NCBI GenBank assembly: GCA_013791905.1
Contig: VMSX01000009.1
Coordinates: 1-64,000 of the forward strand
Direction of reading: 5' to 3'
DNA length: 64,000 nucleotides
From: Rhodocyclaceae bacterium
Lineage (GTDB): Bacteria > Pseudomonadota > Gammaproteobacteria > Burkholderiales > Rhodocyclaceae
Shown piece after piece: positions 16,142-27,548 of this stretch; positions within the stretch are counted from its first letter, which is position 1, and each line of letters starts with the position of its first letter. A program made the translations under genes and the position numbers. The notes below the pieces were generated by a model. It worked only from the letters and a program-made list of their open reading frames with translations. It did no database searches and was not told where the DNA came from.

Positions 16142-18223
16142 TCAGGCCTGGAACTGTGCCGCCAGCGACTTCAGTTTGGTGGCCAGAGCGCCAATCTGCT
16201 GCGCTTCGTCGGCGGATCGCTGCGCGGTACGGGTACCCGCTTCGGCACCCTGGGAAATGCGTTCCATATTGCCGGCGATGTCGCGGGTGGCGGCGCTGCT
16301 TTCCGCCAGCGCATCGCTGATCATCTGCACGGAGTGGCTGGCCTGGGTGACCGAGGTCTCGACCGAGGCGGCCACCTCGCCCGCCGCGCGGGCGCTCTTG
16401 GCACCTTCGCCGACGCCCTGGCTGCTGGCCGCCACCTCTTTGGCAACGGCGCGGCTGACAGACTGGATGCGCTGGATCATGGCGGCGATTTCCTGGGTCG
16501 AATTGCCGGTGCGCTCGGCCAGTTTGCGCACCTCGTCGGCAACCACGGCAAAGCCGCGCCCCTGCTCGCCGGCGCGCGCGGCCTCGATGGCGGCGTTCAG
16601 GGCGAGCAGATTGGTCTGGTCGGCAATTTCCTTGATCACCAGCACCACGCGGCTGATTTCCTCCGACATGGTGGCCAGTTCGGCGATGCGCTGTTCGGAG
16701 CCAGCCACGACCTGTGCGGCGGAGGCGATGTGGTCGGCGGCCTTGCGGCTGATGGTGGCGCTTTCGCGGGTGGCTTGGGTGGAGGCATTGGTGGCCGCCA
16801 TGGCGTCGTGGGCATTGCTGCTCATCTCGTCGGAGGCGGTGGACAACTCTTCCACGGCAGCCGCAACGCTCGAAATGCTGGCTGACTGCGCCTGGGTTGC
16901 CTGCACGGTTTCCGCGCTGACCGCTGCCAGCTTCAGACTTGACTGGCCCAAAGTACGGGCACTCTGGTGGACCATGCTGATGGCTTCGTGCAAGCGATTT
17001 CTCAGTATTGCTACACGCGTCAGGATCGCGCCGAATTCATCTTTGCCGCCAGCGCGAATGACTTGCGACAGATTACCGCCGGCAACTGCCGCGGCAAGCG
17101 ATTCGGCTTTCCGGGCTTCGCGGGAAATGCGGGACAGTAACGCAGCAGCCAGCAGAATGCCGAGCAGTACCGCGCCGGCAGCCAGCGCCATGTCTTGTTT
17201 GCGTGCTGCTGCCGATTCCGCGTTGAGTTGGGCCAGCCGTTTGGGGGCTAGTTCGTCCAGACGCTTGACTTCGCCCAGCATGGCGTCGCGCATTTCGCGC
17301 CACTTCGGCGTTTCCTGTTTGTTGAGTGATTCTTTGGCTGCATCAGGCTGCCCAGCCTTGACCAGGCTGAAGATGTGCTCGTGCATGGTTTTCAGTTCGG
17401 CGCGCAGCACCTTGATCTTTTCGGGCAGGCCGGACTTGAGAACTTTCGCATCGCGCTGCTGCGCTTCCTCAACCGCCTTGTCGAAGGCCGCCGCGGCGTT
17501 GTCGTAGTTCTCGTAGGCGCGCTTGTTCTCGGGGTTGAGAATGATGTTGCGCAAGGCCTGGCCCATTTGCAGACCCTGTGCGTAAACGGCATAAAAGTCG
17601 CTGCGCCGTGCCGCATCGTTTTCGATGTAATCGCGATATTCCGTTTCGACCACGCTGGCCGAATACAGGCTGTTGGCGAGCACGCCGACCAGCAGCGCCA
17701 TCACCAGTGCCATCACTGCCATGAGGCGGCGCCCGATGCGCATGTTGTCGAGCCAGCCCAGAGCACCCTGCACCAAACCGCCCAAACCGCGTTTAACTTC
17801 CTCGCCTTCGTGCAGGCGGATCGACGGGTCCTGGCGCATGCGCTGATAGAGTGCCTCCGCCCCATTCACCTCTTCCCGCGTGGGCTTGACGCGCACCGAC
17901 ATGAAGCCGCCGTCGTTCTTGGGGGTTGTCGAGGCGCGCACCCAGTAATGGTCGCCGTTCTTGCAGCGGTTCTTGACGATGCCCGTCCAAGGGCGACCGT
18001 TTTGCACTGTCTCCCACAGGTCGCGGAAGGCTTCGGCCGGCATGTCGGGATGGCGTACCAGGTTTTGCGGCTGGCCGATCAGTTCTTCGCTTGTGTAACC
18101 ACTCACCTCAACGAAATCGTCATTGACGAAGGTAATCAGCCCCTTGGCGTCGGTGTGGGAGATGATGGCGATATCGGCAGCAAAGTTGTGCTCTGAGTTG
18201 GTGACGGGTTGATTGTTGCGCAT
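16142..18223 (-). CDS. PAS-containing methyl-accepting chemotaxis protein (Aer-like)
   Basis: A 693-residue receptor. An N-terminal PAS domain (about 15-110; it has the Aer-type WVRASTTP segment) is followed by a membrane helix (about 165-190), a four-helix periplasmic ligand domain, a second membrane helix (about 350-370), a HAMP linker and a long signalling domain. Its hairpin tip reads [20 protein letters not shown]. Having both a cytoplasmic PAS and a periplasmic domain suggests it senses redox state together with an outside ligand. No che genes are nearby. It has its own promoter region with an inverted repeat (18236-18265). Confidence 0.9.
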   Translation of the reverse strand: MRNNQPVTNSEHNFAADIAIISHTDAKGLITFVNDDFVEVSGYTSEELIGQPQNLVRHPDMPAEAFRDLWETVQNGRPWTGIVKNRCKNGDHYWVRASTTPKNDGGFMSVRVKPTREEVNGAEALYQRMRQDPSIRLHEGEEVKRGLGGLVQGALGWLDNMRIGRRLMAVMALVMALLVGVLANSLYSASVVETEYRDYIENDAARRSDFYAVYAQGLQMGQALRNIILNPENKRAYENYDNAAAAFDKAVEEAQQRDAKVLKSGLPEKIKVLRAELKTMHEHIFSLVKAGQPDAAKESLNKQETPKWREMRDAMLGEVKRLDELAPKRLAQLNAESAAARKQDMALAAGAVLLGILLAAALLSRISREARKAESLAAAVAGGNLSQVIRAGGKDEFGAILTRVAILRNRLHEAISMVHQSARTLGQSSLKLAAVSAETVQATQAQSASISSVAAAVEELSTASDEMSSNAHDAMAATNASTQATRESATISRKAADHIASAAQVVAGSEQRIAELATMSEEISRVVLVIKEIADQTNLLALNAAIEAARAGEQGRGFAVVADEVRKLAERTGNSTQEIAAMIQRIQSVSRAVAKEVAASSQGVGEGAKSARAAGEVAASVETSVTQASHSVQMISDALAESSAATRDIAGNMERISQGAEAGTRTAQRSADEAQQIGALATKLKSLAAQFQA

Positions 18224-18235
18224 GTCGATTTCCCT

Positions 18236-18265
18236 GGCTGATAATTATCTTTAGTATTATCAGCC
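18236..18265. promoter_or_regulatory. perfect inverted repeat upstream of the chemoreceptor
   Basis: GGCTGATAAT and ATTATCAGCC are perfect 10-base inverted arms separated by 10 bases, only 13 bases from the chemoreceptor ATG, in an AT-rich patch of an otherwise GC-rich region. The symmetry and the spacing, about two helical turns centre to centre, suggest a dimeric regulator site overlapping the promoter; an mRNA hairpin in the leader is the alternative. Confidence 0.45.
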
Positions 18266-18364
18266 AAGAATAGTAATTAACCAATAATACATGGCGTCGC
18301 GAAGCATCATCTGTTGCGGCGGCGCAAAAATATGGTGCCGCCAGAGGCCTGACGGATCCGACGC

Positions 18365-19381
18365 TTACACGCGCAGCAAGGCAATTTTCAGCGGCGGCTG
18401 GTCGTCATGGCTGGGGAAGTCGGCTTCCGGTGTGATCCATTCGACTGCGCGGATCGGCCGGTCGATCTTTCTGGCGCTGCGTTCCAGTTGATCGAGCCAG
18501 ACTTCGCGCGCTACCTGGGCGACGTTGTTGCAACAGATCAGCGTGCCGCCGGGGGCCGTGCACAGCAGTGCCGGCTTGAACAGGGCCGGGTAGTCGTTGA
18601 TCAGATCGACCACGCCGAAGGGGCTCCTGGCATAGCGCGGCGGGTCGAGGAACACCAGATCGAAAGTGCGCGCCTCCAGTGGCGGGAAGGCGGGCATGCG
18701 TTTGCCGCGCACCATCTTGGCTTGGCCCAGGCCGGCCAACTGGCGCAGGGCCGCAAACACATCGCTCTGCACAAAGCGGGGGCGGACCGCCAGCTCATTC
18801 AGCCGGGCGTTTTCCCTGCCCACGGCCAGGCTCGAAGCGGCGAAATCCACATTGACGACATGGCGTGCACCGGCGTGTGCGGCGGCAATGCCAACGCCGC
18901 AGGTGTAGGCGAACAGGTTGAGCAGCGACTTGCCCGGCGCTTCCTGCATGACTCGCCGCCGCCCCGCCCGTAGGTCGAGAAACAGCCAGGGGTCTTGACC
19001 ATCGTGGCGACCCTGAATCCGGTAATTCACCCCCAGTTCCCGCACCGTGCGCGGCGCCACGGCCTGCGCCAGCTGTTCTGGCGGCAACGGATTGCCGATG
19101 CGCGAGTGGGCGGCACTGCGGTCGTTGTAGAGCGGGATTAATTCTGGCCAGGTCCGGGCATAAAAGTCCTCCAGCGCGGCCAGTTGTGCGGGCGGCAGGG
19201 GGCTGTGAAAGGTCTGGATCAGCAATAGCTCGCCATAGCGGTCCACCGTCAGGCCGGGCTGGCCTTCGACGCTGCCATGAAACAGGCGGTAGGCGTCGGT
19301 CTCTTCGGTGTGCAGCTGCCGCAACAGTGCGGCGCGGGAATCGAGCGCGGCGGCGAGTGACTGGATGAGGTTGGCGGACAT
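18365..19381 (-). CDS. class I SAM-dependent methyltransferase, RlmI-like
   Basis: A 338-residue enzyme of the RlmI/RlmK (COG1092) type. An N-terminal region with LTVDRYGE and a central beta-hairpin domain lead into a Rossmann methyltransferase with NLFAYTCGVGIAAA (SAM binding) and the catalytic LDPPRYARS. The family methylates cytosine-5 in 23S rRNA, but no PUA domain is obvious at the N-terminus, so the exact target is uncertain. The ATG at 19381 is preferred over one nine codons upstream because it matches the usual start region. Confidence 0.8.
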   Translation of the reverse strand: MSANLIQSLAAALDSRAALLRQLHTEETDAYRLFHGSVEGQPGLTVDRYGELLLIQTFHSPLPPAQLAALEDFYARTWPELIPLYNDRSAAHSRIGNPLPPEQLAQAVAPRTVRELGVNYRIQGRHDGQDPWLFLDLRAGRRRVMQEAPGKSLLNLFAYTCGVGIAAAHAGARHVVNVDFAASSLAVGRENARLNELAVRPRFVQSDVFAALRQLAGLGQAKMVRGKRMPAFPPLEARTFDLVFLDPPRYARSPFGVVDLINDYPALFKPALLCTAPGGTLICCNNVAQVAREVWLDQLERSARKIDRPIRAVEWITPEADFPSHDDQPPLKIALLRV

Positions 19382-19428
19382 GGCGCGGCACGTTACCATG
19401 GTTGCCAAACTTTCCCGGACTTCCCGCC

Positions 19429-19656
19429 ATGACCGACACCAGTTTTACGCTGACCAGCGAATTCATCGAACTCAATGCTCTGCTCAAGGTGCTGGGGCTG
19501 GCCAGTTCCGGCGGCGCGGCCAAGGTAATGATCGGCGCGGGGCTGGTGCAGGTAGACGATCAGGTGGAAACCCGCATTCGGCGCAAGCTGCGCGGCGGCG
19601 AGGTGGTGCGGGTTGGCGATGAACGAGTCAGGCTGGTGCGCGGTGGTGCTGCGTGA
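19429..19656 (+). CDS. small S4-domain RNA-binding protein (YbcJ-like)
   Basis: A 75-residue protein that is essentially one S4 domain (FIELNALLKVLGLASSGGAA ... GLVQVDDQVETRIRRKLRGG), matching the YbcJ/RlbA family of small RNA-binding proteins linked to ribosome work. It starts at the ATG at 19429. A TTG 27 bases upstream would only add an atypical leader. Its last 29 bases overlap the 3' end of the convergent FAD-protein gene. Confidence 0.88.
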   Translation: MTDTSFTLTSEFIELNALLKVLGLASSGGAAKVMIGAGLVQVDDQVETRIRRKLRGGEVVRVGDERVRLVRGGAA

Positions 19657-21262
19657 TGTCTAGTGCAACGGCCTCGGCCGCCTCGATGCCATCGACGCCC
19701 GCCGACAGGATACCGCCGGCGTAACCTGCGCCCTCGCCGGCCGGGTAGAGGCCCTTCACGTTCACGCTCTGGCCGTCCGCGCCGCGTGTGATGCGCAGCG
19801 GTGAGGAGGTGCGGGTTTCCACCCCGGTGAGCAGCGCATCGGCCATGGCAAAGCCGCGAATCTGTTTGTCGAAGGCCGGCAGTGCCTCACGGATGGCGGC
19901 GATGGCATAGTCGGGCAGCGCGGTCGACAGGTCAGTGGGCCTGACGCCAGGCTGATACGAGGGGATGACTTCTCCGACTGCGGTGCTGGGCTGACCGGCG
20001 AGAAAGTCGCCGACCCGTTGCACCGGGGCGTCGTAATTGCCGCCGCCGAGTTCGAAGGCGCGCGTCTCCCACTGGCGCTGGAAGGCGATGCCGGCCAGCG
20101 GAAAGTCGGGATCGCCCGGCTTGCCGGGAAAATCGGCGGTTGTGACGCCGACGACGATGCCGGCGTTGGCGTTCCGTTCATTGCGCGAATACTGGCTCAT
20201 GCCATTGGTGACGACGCAGCCGGGTTCCGAGGTAGCGGCGACCACCGTGCCGCCGGGGCACATACAGAAGCTGTAGGCCGAGCGGCCGTTCTGGGCGTGG
20301 TGCACCAGCTTGTAGTCGGCGGCGCCGAGCAGGGCATTGCCGGCGTTTCTGCCGAAGCGGGCGCGGTCGATCAGGGATTGCGGATGTTCGATGCGGAAGC
20401 CGACCGAGAACGGCTTGGCTTCCATGAAGACGCCGCGGGCGTGGAGCATGGCGAAGGTGTCGCGCGCGCTGTGGCCGAGGGCGAGAATGACCTGGTCGGC
20501 GCGGATATCCGTGCCGTCGGCGAGCACCACGCCGCGCACGTGGCCCGCCTCGATGCGCAGATCGGCGACGCGCGCCTGAAAGCGGATTTCGCCGCCGAGC
20601 GCCTCGATCTCGGCGCGCATCTTCTCGACCATCGCTACGAGCCGAAATGTGCCGATGTGCGGCTTGCTGACGTAAAGGATCTCTTCCGGCGCCCCCGCCT
20701 TGACGAACTCGGTGAGCACCTTGCGGGCGAGGTGGCGCGGGTCCTTGATCTGGCTGTACAGCTTGCCGTCCGAGAAGGTGCCGGCGCCGCCTTCGCCGAA
20801 CTGCACGTTCGAATCGGGATGCAGGGTGTGCTTGCGCCACAGGTCCCAAGTGTCCTTCGTGCGCTCGCGCACCTGCTTGCCGCGCTCCAGCACCAGTGGC
20901 TTGAAACCCATCTGCGCAAGGATCAGTGCGGCGAAGATGCCCGCCGGGCCGAAGCCGACCACGACCGGGCGCAGCAACTGCCCGGCCGGGGCCTGCGCCA
21001 CGGGCCGGTACGTCATGTCCGGCGTCGGCTTGACATGCATGTCCCCTGCACAGCGTGCCAGCACGGCGGCCTCGTCGGCGAGCTCCAGATCCAGGCTATA
21101 GACGAACTGCAGGGCGTCCTTTTTGCGTGCGTCCTGGCTGCGCTTGTGGATATGCAGCTTGAGCAAGTCGGCCGGTACCAGCTGCAGCCGCTGCAACACG
21201 GCCGCAGTCAGTTGTTCGGGCGTATGTTCGAGCGGCAGGCGCAGCTCGGTAAGGCGGATCAT
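19628..21262 (-). CDS. NAD(P)/FAD-dependent protein, COG2509 type
   Basis: A 544-residue protein. An N-terminal domain of about 95 residues (LRLPLEHTPEQL...LKLHIHKRSQDARKK) is followed by an FAD-binding Rossmann motif VVVGFGPAGIFAAL and the VLERGKQVRERTKDTWDLW segment characteristic of this dehydrogenase group. A C-terminal GLYPAGEGAGYAGGI motif closes the FAD site. The family's physiological substrate is not established. It is followed on the - strand by nothing related; the S4 gene overlaps its end from the other strand. Confidence 0.82.
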   Translation of the reverse strand: MIRLTELRLPLEHTPEQLTAAVLQRLQLVPADLLKLHIHKRSQDARKKDALQFVYSLDLELADEAAVLARCAGDMHVKPTPDMTYRPVAQAPAGQLLRPVVVGFGPAGIFAALILAQMGFKPLVLERGKQVRERTKDTWDLWRKHTLHPDSNVQFGEGGAGTFSDGKLYSQIKDPRHLARKVLTEFVKAGAPEEILYVSKPHIGTFRLVAMVEKMRAEIEALGGEIRFQARVADLRIEAGHVRGVVLADGTDIRADQVILALGHSARDTFAMLHARGVFMEAKPFSVGFRIEHPQSLIDRARFGRNAGNALLGAADYKLVHHAQNGRSAYSFCMCPGGTVVAATSEPGCVVTNGMSQYSRNERNANAGIVVGVTTADFPGKPGDPDFPLAGIAFQRQWETRAFELGGGNYDAPVQRVGDFLAGQPSTAVGEVIPSYQPGVRPTDLSTALPDYAIAAIREALPAFDKQIRGFAMADALLTGVETRTSSPLRITRGADGQSVNVKGLYPAGEGAGYAGGILSAGVDGIEAAEAVALDITQHHRAPA

Positions 21263-21277
21263 TTCAGGATTGCTGCA

Positions 21278-22270
21278 TTATTGACCGAACAGCGCCTCGG
21301 CGAATTCGCGCGCCCGGAACGGCTGCAGATCGTCGATGCCCTCGCCGACGCCGATGAAGCGCACCGGTTTCGGACACTGGCGCGCGATGGCGGCGAGCAC
21401 GCCGCCCTTGGCGGTGCCGTCGAGCTTGGTGACGATCAGGCCGGTGACATTGATGCGCCTGTCGAAGGCCTTGACCTGGGCGATGGCGTTCTGGCCGATG
21501 TTGGCATCGAGCACCAGCAGCACTTCGTGCGGCCCGGTCGGCTCGGCCTTCTGGATGACGCGCCGTACCTTGGCGATTTCTTCCATCAGGTTCAATTGGG
21601 TCGGCAGGCGCCCCGCCGTGTCGGCGATCATCACGTCGATGCCGCGCGCGCGCGCCGCGCTGATGGCATCGAAGATCACGGCGGCCGAATCGCCGGATTC
21701 CTGGGCGATCACCGTCACCTCGTTCCGGCGCCCCCATTCGGCCAGCTGCTCGCGCGCGGCCGCGCGGAAGGTGTCGCCGGCGGCGAGTAGCACGCCGTGG
21801 CCTTCCTGCTGGAAGCGTTTGGCGAGCTTGCCGATCGAGGTCGTCTTGCCCGCGCCATTCACGCCGGCCAGCATGATGATGTAGGGGCGCTGATTCTGCG
21901 ATGGGTGATTCAGGTCGAGCGGCTGTTCGAGCGGCGTCAGCAGGCGGGTCAGCAGTTCGATCAGGGCCTCACGCAATGCGGCAGGCGCCTCGATGCGCTC
22001 CTTTTTCACCTTGGTGCGCAGTTCGGTCAGCAGCCACTGTGTGGCATCGACACCGCAATCGGCCATCAGCAGGGTGGATTCGAGCTCTTCCAGCAACTCG
22101 TCGTCGATCTTGCCGCGCGCAAACAATTCGCCGAGCGGCGTATTGAGGGTGGCGCGTGTGCGTGAAAGCCCGGCTTTCAGCCGTTCGGCCCACGACAGCC
22201 TGGTGGGCGCAACTTTCTCGACGGCTGCGGGCGGCGCATCCGCAGCATTTTTCTTCAGGAAACCAAACAT
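21278..22270 (-). CDS. ftsY: FtsY, signal recognition particle receptor
   Basis: A 330-residue SRP GTPase. It has a short acidic/variable N-terminus, the four-helix N domain (about 30-120) and the NG GTPase with G1 GVNGAGKTT (136-144), DTAGRLPT (about 217) and TKLDGTAKGG (about 280). It docks ribosomes translating membrane proteins at the inner membrane. The A domain is very short compared with E. coli FtsY, as is common in betaproteobacteria. It is divergent from the M16 protease pair, with a 102-base shared upstream region. Confidence 0.95.
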   Translation of the reverse strand: MFGFLKKNAADAPPAAVEKVAPTRLSWAERLKAGLSRTRATLNTPLGELFARGKIDDELLEELESTLLMADCGVDATQWLLTELRTKVKKERIEAPAALREALIELLTRLLTPLEQPLDLNHPSQNQRPYIIMLAGVNGAGKTTSIGKLAKRFQQEGHGVLLAAGDTFRAAAREQLAEWGRRNEVTVIAQESGDSAAVIFDAISAARARGIDVMIADTAGRLPTQLNLMEEIAKVRRVIQKAEPTGPHEVLLVLDANIGQNAIAQVKAFDRRINVTGLIVTKLDGTAKGGVLAAIARQCPKPVRFIGVGEGIDDLQPFRAREFAEALFGQ

Positions 22271-22372
22271 GGGATGGGGTGTCGTAGGGAGCTTGCCCGC
22301 ACGGTATGATGCGTGCGAACCATTCTAGCAAAGCCCTGCAACACAGAGGCTACCCACCAGACAGAGCGAGAC

Positions 22373-23764
22373 ATGCAGACACCCAGATTGATTCCATCCC
22401 TCCTGGCCGCGGCAGCCAGCGTATTTATCGCCGTCCTGCCAGCGCCGACTTTGGCCAGCGCCGAAACCACCTTTGAAAAGACGCTTGCCAATGGCCTGCG
22501 CGTCATCGTCAAGGAAGATCATCGCGCACCGACCGTCGTCCACATGGTCTGGTACCGCGCTGGGGCGATGGACGAGAAGGACGGCACCTCGGGCGTCGCC
22601 CATGTGCTGGAACACATGATGTTCAAGGGCACCAAGACACTGAAACCCGGCGAGTTCAACAAGCGCGTGGCGGAGGCGGGCGGGCGCGACAACGCCTTCA
22701 CCAGCCTTGATTACACCGCCTATTTCCAGATCGTGCCGAAGGGCGCCCTGCCCGAGATGATGCGGCTCGAAGCTGACCGCATGGCCAACCTGCAACTGCA
22801 GCCCGAGGCATTTGCCGCCGAGATCCAGGTGGTGATGGAAGAACGGCGCCTGCGTACCGACGACAATCCGCAGTCCCGCGTCTATGAGTCGCTCAATGCG
22901 GCGGCCTTCACCGCCCACCCCTATCGCCGGCCGGTTATCGGCTGGATGGACGACCTGAAGAACATGAACTGGCAGGATGCCCGCGACTGGTATCGCGCCT
23001 GGTATGCACCCAACAATGCCTACGTAGTGGTGGCGGGCGATGTCGATCATCGCGAAGTGTTCCGCCTCGCCGAGCAGACCTATGGCAAGCACAAGGCCCA
23101 GCCGCTGCCGACCCGCAAGCCGCAGAACGAACCGCAGCAGACGGGTCTGCGGCGCGTCACGGTGAAGGCCCCGGCGCAACTGCCGTACATTTTGATGGCA
23201 TGGAAGGCGCCCAAGCTCAAGAACATCGATGAAGATCGCGACCCGTATGCGCTCGAAGTGCTGGCATCGCTGCTCGCTGGCAACGATGCGGCGCGCTTCC
23301 CCAAGCGCTTGGTGCGTGGCGAAAAACTCGCCCAGTCGGCAAGCGCCGGATATGACGCCACGCTGCGCGGCGAGTCGCTGTTTATCCTCGCCGGCCAGCC
23401 GGCAAACGGCAAGTCCATTGCGGAACTGGAGACGGCTCTGAAAGCGGAAATTCGCCGCATTCAGGAGGACGGGGTCACCGCGGAAGAGTTGAAGCGCGTC
23501 AAGACGCAGACCATCGCCGCACAGGTGTACAAGCGCGATTCATTGATGGCGCAGGCGATGGAAATCGGTTTTGCCGAAGCCACGGGGGTGCATTGGCGGA
23601 ACATCGACAAACTGCTGGAAAAGATTCGCAGCGTGACGGCCGCAGAGGTTCAGGCGGTGGCGCAGCGTTACTTCAGCGACGATACGCTGACGGTGTCGGT
23701 GCTCGATCCGCAGCCGATTGATCCAGCAGCGCAGCACAAGCCCGCATTCGCGGTGCGTCATTGA
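22373..23764 (+). CDS. M16 zinc metallopeptidase, catalytic subunit
   Basis: A 463-residue exported protease with a signal peptide (about 1-30, ending ASA). The inverted zinc motif HVLEH (77-81) has the distal Glu in the EIQVVMEERR region (about 157), so it looks active. It precedes a related gene lacking the motif; such pairs form active/inactive heterodimers. The ATG at 22373 is chosen to start with the signal peptide. The signal region includes CAGCGCCGACTTT, the reverse complement of the dispersed repeat core. Confidence 0.92.
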   Translation: MQTPRLIPSLLAAAASVFIAVLPAPTLASAETTFEKTLANGLRVIVKEDHRAPTVVHMVWYRAGAMDEKDGTSGVAHVLEHMMFKGTKTLKPGEFNKRVAEAGGRDNAFTSLDYTAYFQIVPKGALPEMMRLEADRMANLQLQPEAFAAEIQVVMEERRLRTDDNPQSRVYESLNAAAFTAHPYRRPVIGWMDDLKNMNWQDARDWYRAWYAPNNAYVVVAGDVDHREVFRLAEQTYGKHKAQPLPTRKPQNEPQQTGLRRVTVKAPAQLPYILMAWKAPKLKNIDEDRDPYALEVLASLLAGNDAARFPKRLVRGEKLAQSASAGYDATLRGESLFILAGQPANGKSIAELETALKAEIRRIQEDGVTAEELKRVKTQTIAAQVYKRDSLMAQAMEIGFAEATGVHWRNIDKLLEKIRSVTAAEVQAVAQRYFSDDTLTVSVLDPQPIDPAAQHKPAFAVRH

Positions 23765-23775
23765 GGAAGCCCGCC

Positions 23776-25073
23776 ATGCGTATATTTATTGCGTTGCTGC
23801 TTGTCGCATTGTCCGGTTTTGCCCAGGCCGGCCCGCAAATCCAGCACTGGGTCGCGCCATCCGGGGCGAAGGTGTATTTCGTCGAAAGCCGCGGACTGCC
23901 GATTCTAGATGTGCAGATCGATTTCGTCGCCGGCAGTGCGCGCGATCCCGCCGAGAAATCCGGTGTCGCCAGCCTGGCCGCCGGTCTGCTGGAGTCAGGC
24001 GCGGGCGAGGGCGCCGGGGCGCTGGATGAGGAGCAGATTTCCGGACGGCTGGTCGATCTGGCCGCACACTTGTCTTCATCCGCCGATCATGATCGCTCCA
24101 GCCTGGTGTTGCGCACCCTGTCCTCTGCCGAGGAGAAAACCGGCGCGCTGGCCTTGCTGAACGCCGTCCTGTCAGCGCCGACTTTTCCCGAGGGTGCATT
24201 GGCGCGCGAAAAATCGCGCGCCATCGAGGCGCTCAAGGAAGCCGCCACCCGCCCCGACAGCATCGCCGCCAAACGCTTCGCCGCCGCCATCTATCCGGGT
24301 CACCCCTACGGCAACGTGGCCACGCCGGAAAGCGTGGCGCGCGTCACGCGCGATGATCTGGTGGCCTTTTACAAGACGCACTACACGTCCCGCGACGCGG
24401 TGGTGTCGATCATCGGTGATGTCTCGAAAGACGAAGCCGCCGCCATCGCCCAGCAGCTGACCGCCACCCTGCCGGCGGGTATCGAGACGGTCGCGCTGCC
24501 CGTCATCACCCTGCCGCAGCGCGACACCGTCAAGGTGGCCCATCCGGCCACCCAGTCGCATATCAATATCGGCCTGCCGGGGATGAGCCGCACCGATCCC
24601 GATTACTTTGCCCTGCTGGTTGGCAACTACACGCTCGGCGGCGGCGGCTTCGTTTCGCGGCTGATGAAAGAGGTGCGCGAAAAGCGGGGCTATGCCTACA
24701 GCGTCTATTCCTACTTCGCCCCGCGCGTGCAGGCCGGGCCGTTCCAGATCGGCCTGCAGACCAAGCGCGAGCAGGCGCAGGATGCCTTGAAGGTGGTCGA
24801 TGAGGTGCTGACGAAATTCCTTGCCGAGGGCCCGACCGCACAGGAACTCGCCGCCGCCAAGAAAAACCTCATCGACGGCCAGGCGCTCAGAATCGACAGC
24901 AACGCCAAGCTGCTGGGTTATCTGTCGCTGATCGGCTTTTATGGCTTGCCGCTCGATTACCTCGACCAGTTCCCGCGCAAGGTGGGTGCAATTACCCGCG
25001 ACGACGTCAAGGCAGCGTTCCAGCGGCACGTGAAACCCGAAAACCTTGTGACGGTGGTCGTTGCCGCCGACTG

Positions 25074-25074
<1 letters not shown>
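23776..25074 (+). CDS. M16 peptidase-like protein, non-catalytic partner
   Basis: A 432-residue exported protein with a signal peptide (1-20, ending AQA) and the M16 fold. The zinc motif is replaced by SLAAGLLESGAG, so it cannot bind zinc in the normal way. A C-terminal region with GGGFVSRLMKEVREKRGYAYSVYS is the conserved M16C substrate-binding segment. It is probably the structural partner of the upstream protease. The ATG at 23776 follows the previous stop by 11 bases. It overlaps rsmD by one base (TGATG). Confidence 0.9.
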
Positions 25075-26387
<1,313 letters not shown>

Positions 26388-26389
<2 letters not shown>

Positions 26390-26582
26390 CTTTCATGATG
26401 CGCAGGCTATGCCTCCGATCATGAAAGACGCCCATCCCCCCTTCGCCCCCCTCGCGGGGGGTTCTAAACGGCTCGCTACACTCGTTTATCACGGGACGCA
26501 GTATTGTGCTTGGGTGCGGATTGCGGCTGGCGCCGCGTGCCGCGTTTGCTTGGGGCGGCCCGGCGCAAACGCTGCGTTTTTA
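26388..26582 (+). repeat. tandem-hairpin repeat, copy B
   Basis: Between the convergent ferredoxin and mutM genes. It has the same block order as copy A: C-rich block, CGCTACACTCG, ATCACGGG, hairpin GCGGC-TGGC-GCCGC, GTGCC, then a hairpin at 26542-26572 with stem GCGTTTGC/GCAAACGC and loop TTGGGGCGGCCCGGC. It is in sense orientation to the ferredoxin gene. Confidence 0.8.
26390..26427 (+). terminator. hairpin at the ferredoxin stop
   Basis: CTTTCATGATGCGCAGGC pairs imperfectly with GCCTCCGATCATGAAAG around TAT. The outer arms are the same as those of the hairpin at 14238, and both begin right after a TAA stop. Confidence 0.6.
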
Positions 26583-26610
26583 ACGTTAAGCGGCGCCTGA
26601 TTTTCCTCAA

Positions 26611-27477
26611 TCAGCGCTGACAGCGCGGGCAGTAAAAGCTTGAGCGCTGCCCTTGTCGAATCGCCCTGATCGGGCTGCCGCAGTTCAGACAGGGCTCCCC
26701 CGCCCGGTCATAAACCTTGTGGCGGGTCTGGAAGTCGCCCATGCCGCCATCGGTCCCACGAAAATCTCGCAGGGTGCTGCCACCGGCCCGGATGGCGGCG
26801 CGCAGCGTTGTTTGAATGGCGGGCACCAGGCGGCCCAGACGCTTGAGGGACACCCGGCCGGCAGGCGTACGCGGGTCGATGCCGGCGTCGAACAGGCTTT
26901 CCGCTGCATAGATGTTGCCAACGCCGACGACCAGGCCGGAATCCATCAGCGCCGGCTTGATTGCCAAGCTGCGGCCCTTGAGTGCCTGCTGCAGCCAGCC
27001 CGGCGTAAATGCGCGCGACAAGGGTTCGATGCCCAGCTTGGCGATCAGCGGATGCGCCAGCGGATCGCCGGCCAGCCACAACAATGCACCAAACCGGCGC
27101 GGATCAGTGAGCCGCAGCACCTGTTTGCCGAAGACGAAATCGGCATGGTCGTGTTTTTCCGGTGGGGTGCCGGGCACGACGAAGCGCAGGCTGCCCGACA
27201 TGCCCAGATGAATCAGCAGGTGGCCGTTGTCAAAACGAAGTTTCAGAGAAGACTCATGCCCGCTTGCGGGCGTGATGGCGGAACTAAAATCGAGCAACAG
27301 GTACTTGCCGCGCCGTTTTGCCTCGACCAGCGTGCGGCCTGCGAGGTTACGGGCCAAGCCGGCGGGTATCGGATAACGCAAAGCCGGCGTTCGCAGGACG
27401 GCGCGATCGATCCTGGCACCCTCAACCCGTTGGGCAATGCCCCGGCGCGTGACTTCGACCTCAGGCAGCTCGGGCAT
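26611..27477 (-). CDS. mutM: MutM, formamidopyrimidine-DNA glycosylase
   Basis: A 288-residue base-excision repair enzyme. It begins MPELPEVEVTRRGI, with the catalytic Pro2 and Glu3; the central MDSGLVVGVGNIYAAESLF and a C-terminal zinc finger (CLNCG ... FYCPRCQR) are present. It removes 8-oxoguanine and cleaves the strand. It is divergent from the TPR gene, with a 71-base shared upstream region. Confidence 0.96.
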   Translation of the reverse strand: MPELPEVEVTRRGIAQRVEGARIDRAVLRTPALRYPIPAGLARNLAGRTLVEAKRRGKYLLLDFSSAITPASGHESSLKLRFDNGHLLIHLGMSGSLRFVVPGTPPEKHDHADFVFGKQVLRLTDPRRFGALLWLAGDPLAHPLIAKLGIEPLSRAFTPGWLQQALKGRSLAIKPALMDSGLVVGVGNIYAAESLFDAGIDPRTPAGRVSLKRLGRLVPAIQTTLRAAIRAGGSTLRDFRGTDGGMGDFQTRHKVYDRAGEPCLNCGSPIRAIRQGQRSSFYCPRCQR

Positions 27478-27548
27478 GGTGTGGATTGGAAACTGCTAAC
27501 ATGCCTCCATTGTAGGCACAAGCCTTTACTTATCGAGTGTCCGCGCCC

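Noticed and set aside
20018-21790. 590-codon + strand open frame opposite the FAD protein and ftsY
   Set aside because: The - strand holds clear FAD and SRP-GTPase motifs; the + strand reading has no domain and spans two genes.
24169-24188. CAGCGCCGACTTTTCCC in the second M16 gene as a repeat copy
   Set aside because: APTFPEG is a normal M16 family segment and the match is only about 15 bases. The similar stretch in the signal peptide of the first M16 gene (22440) is also too short to call.
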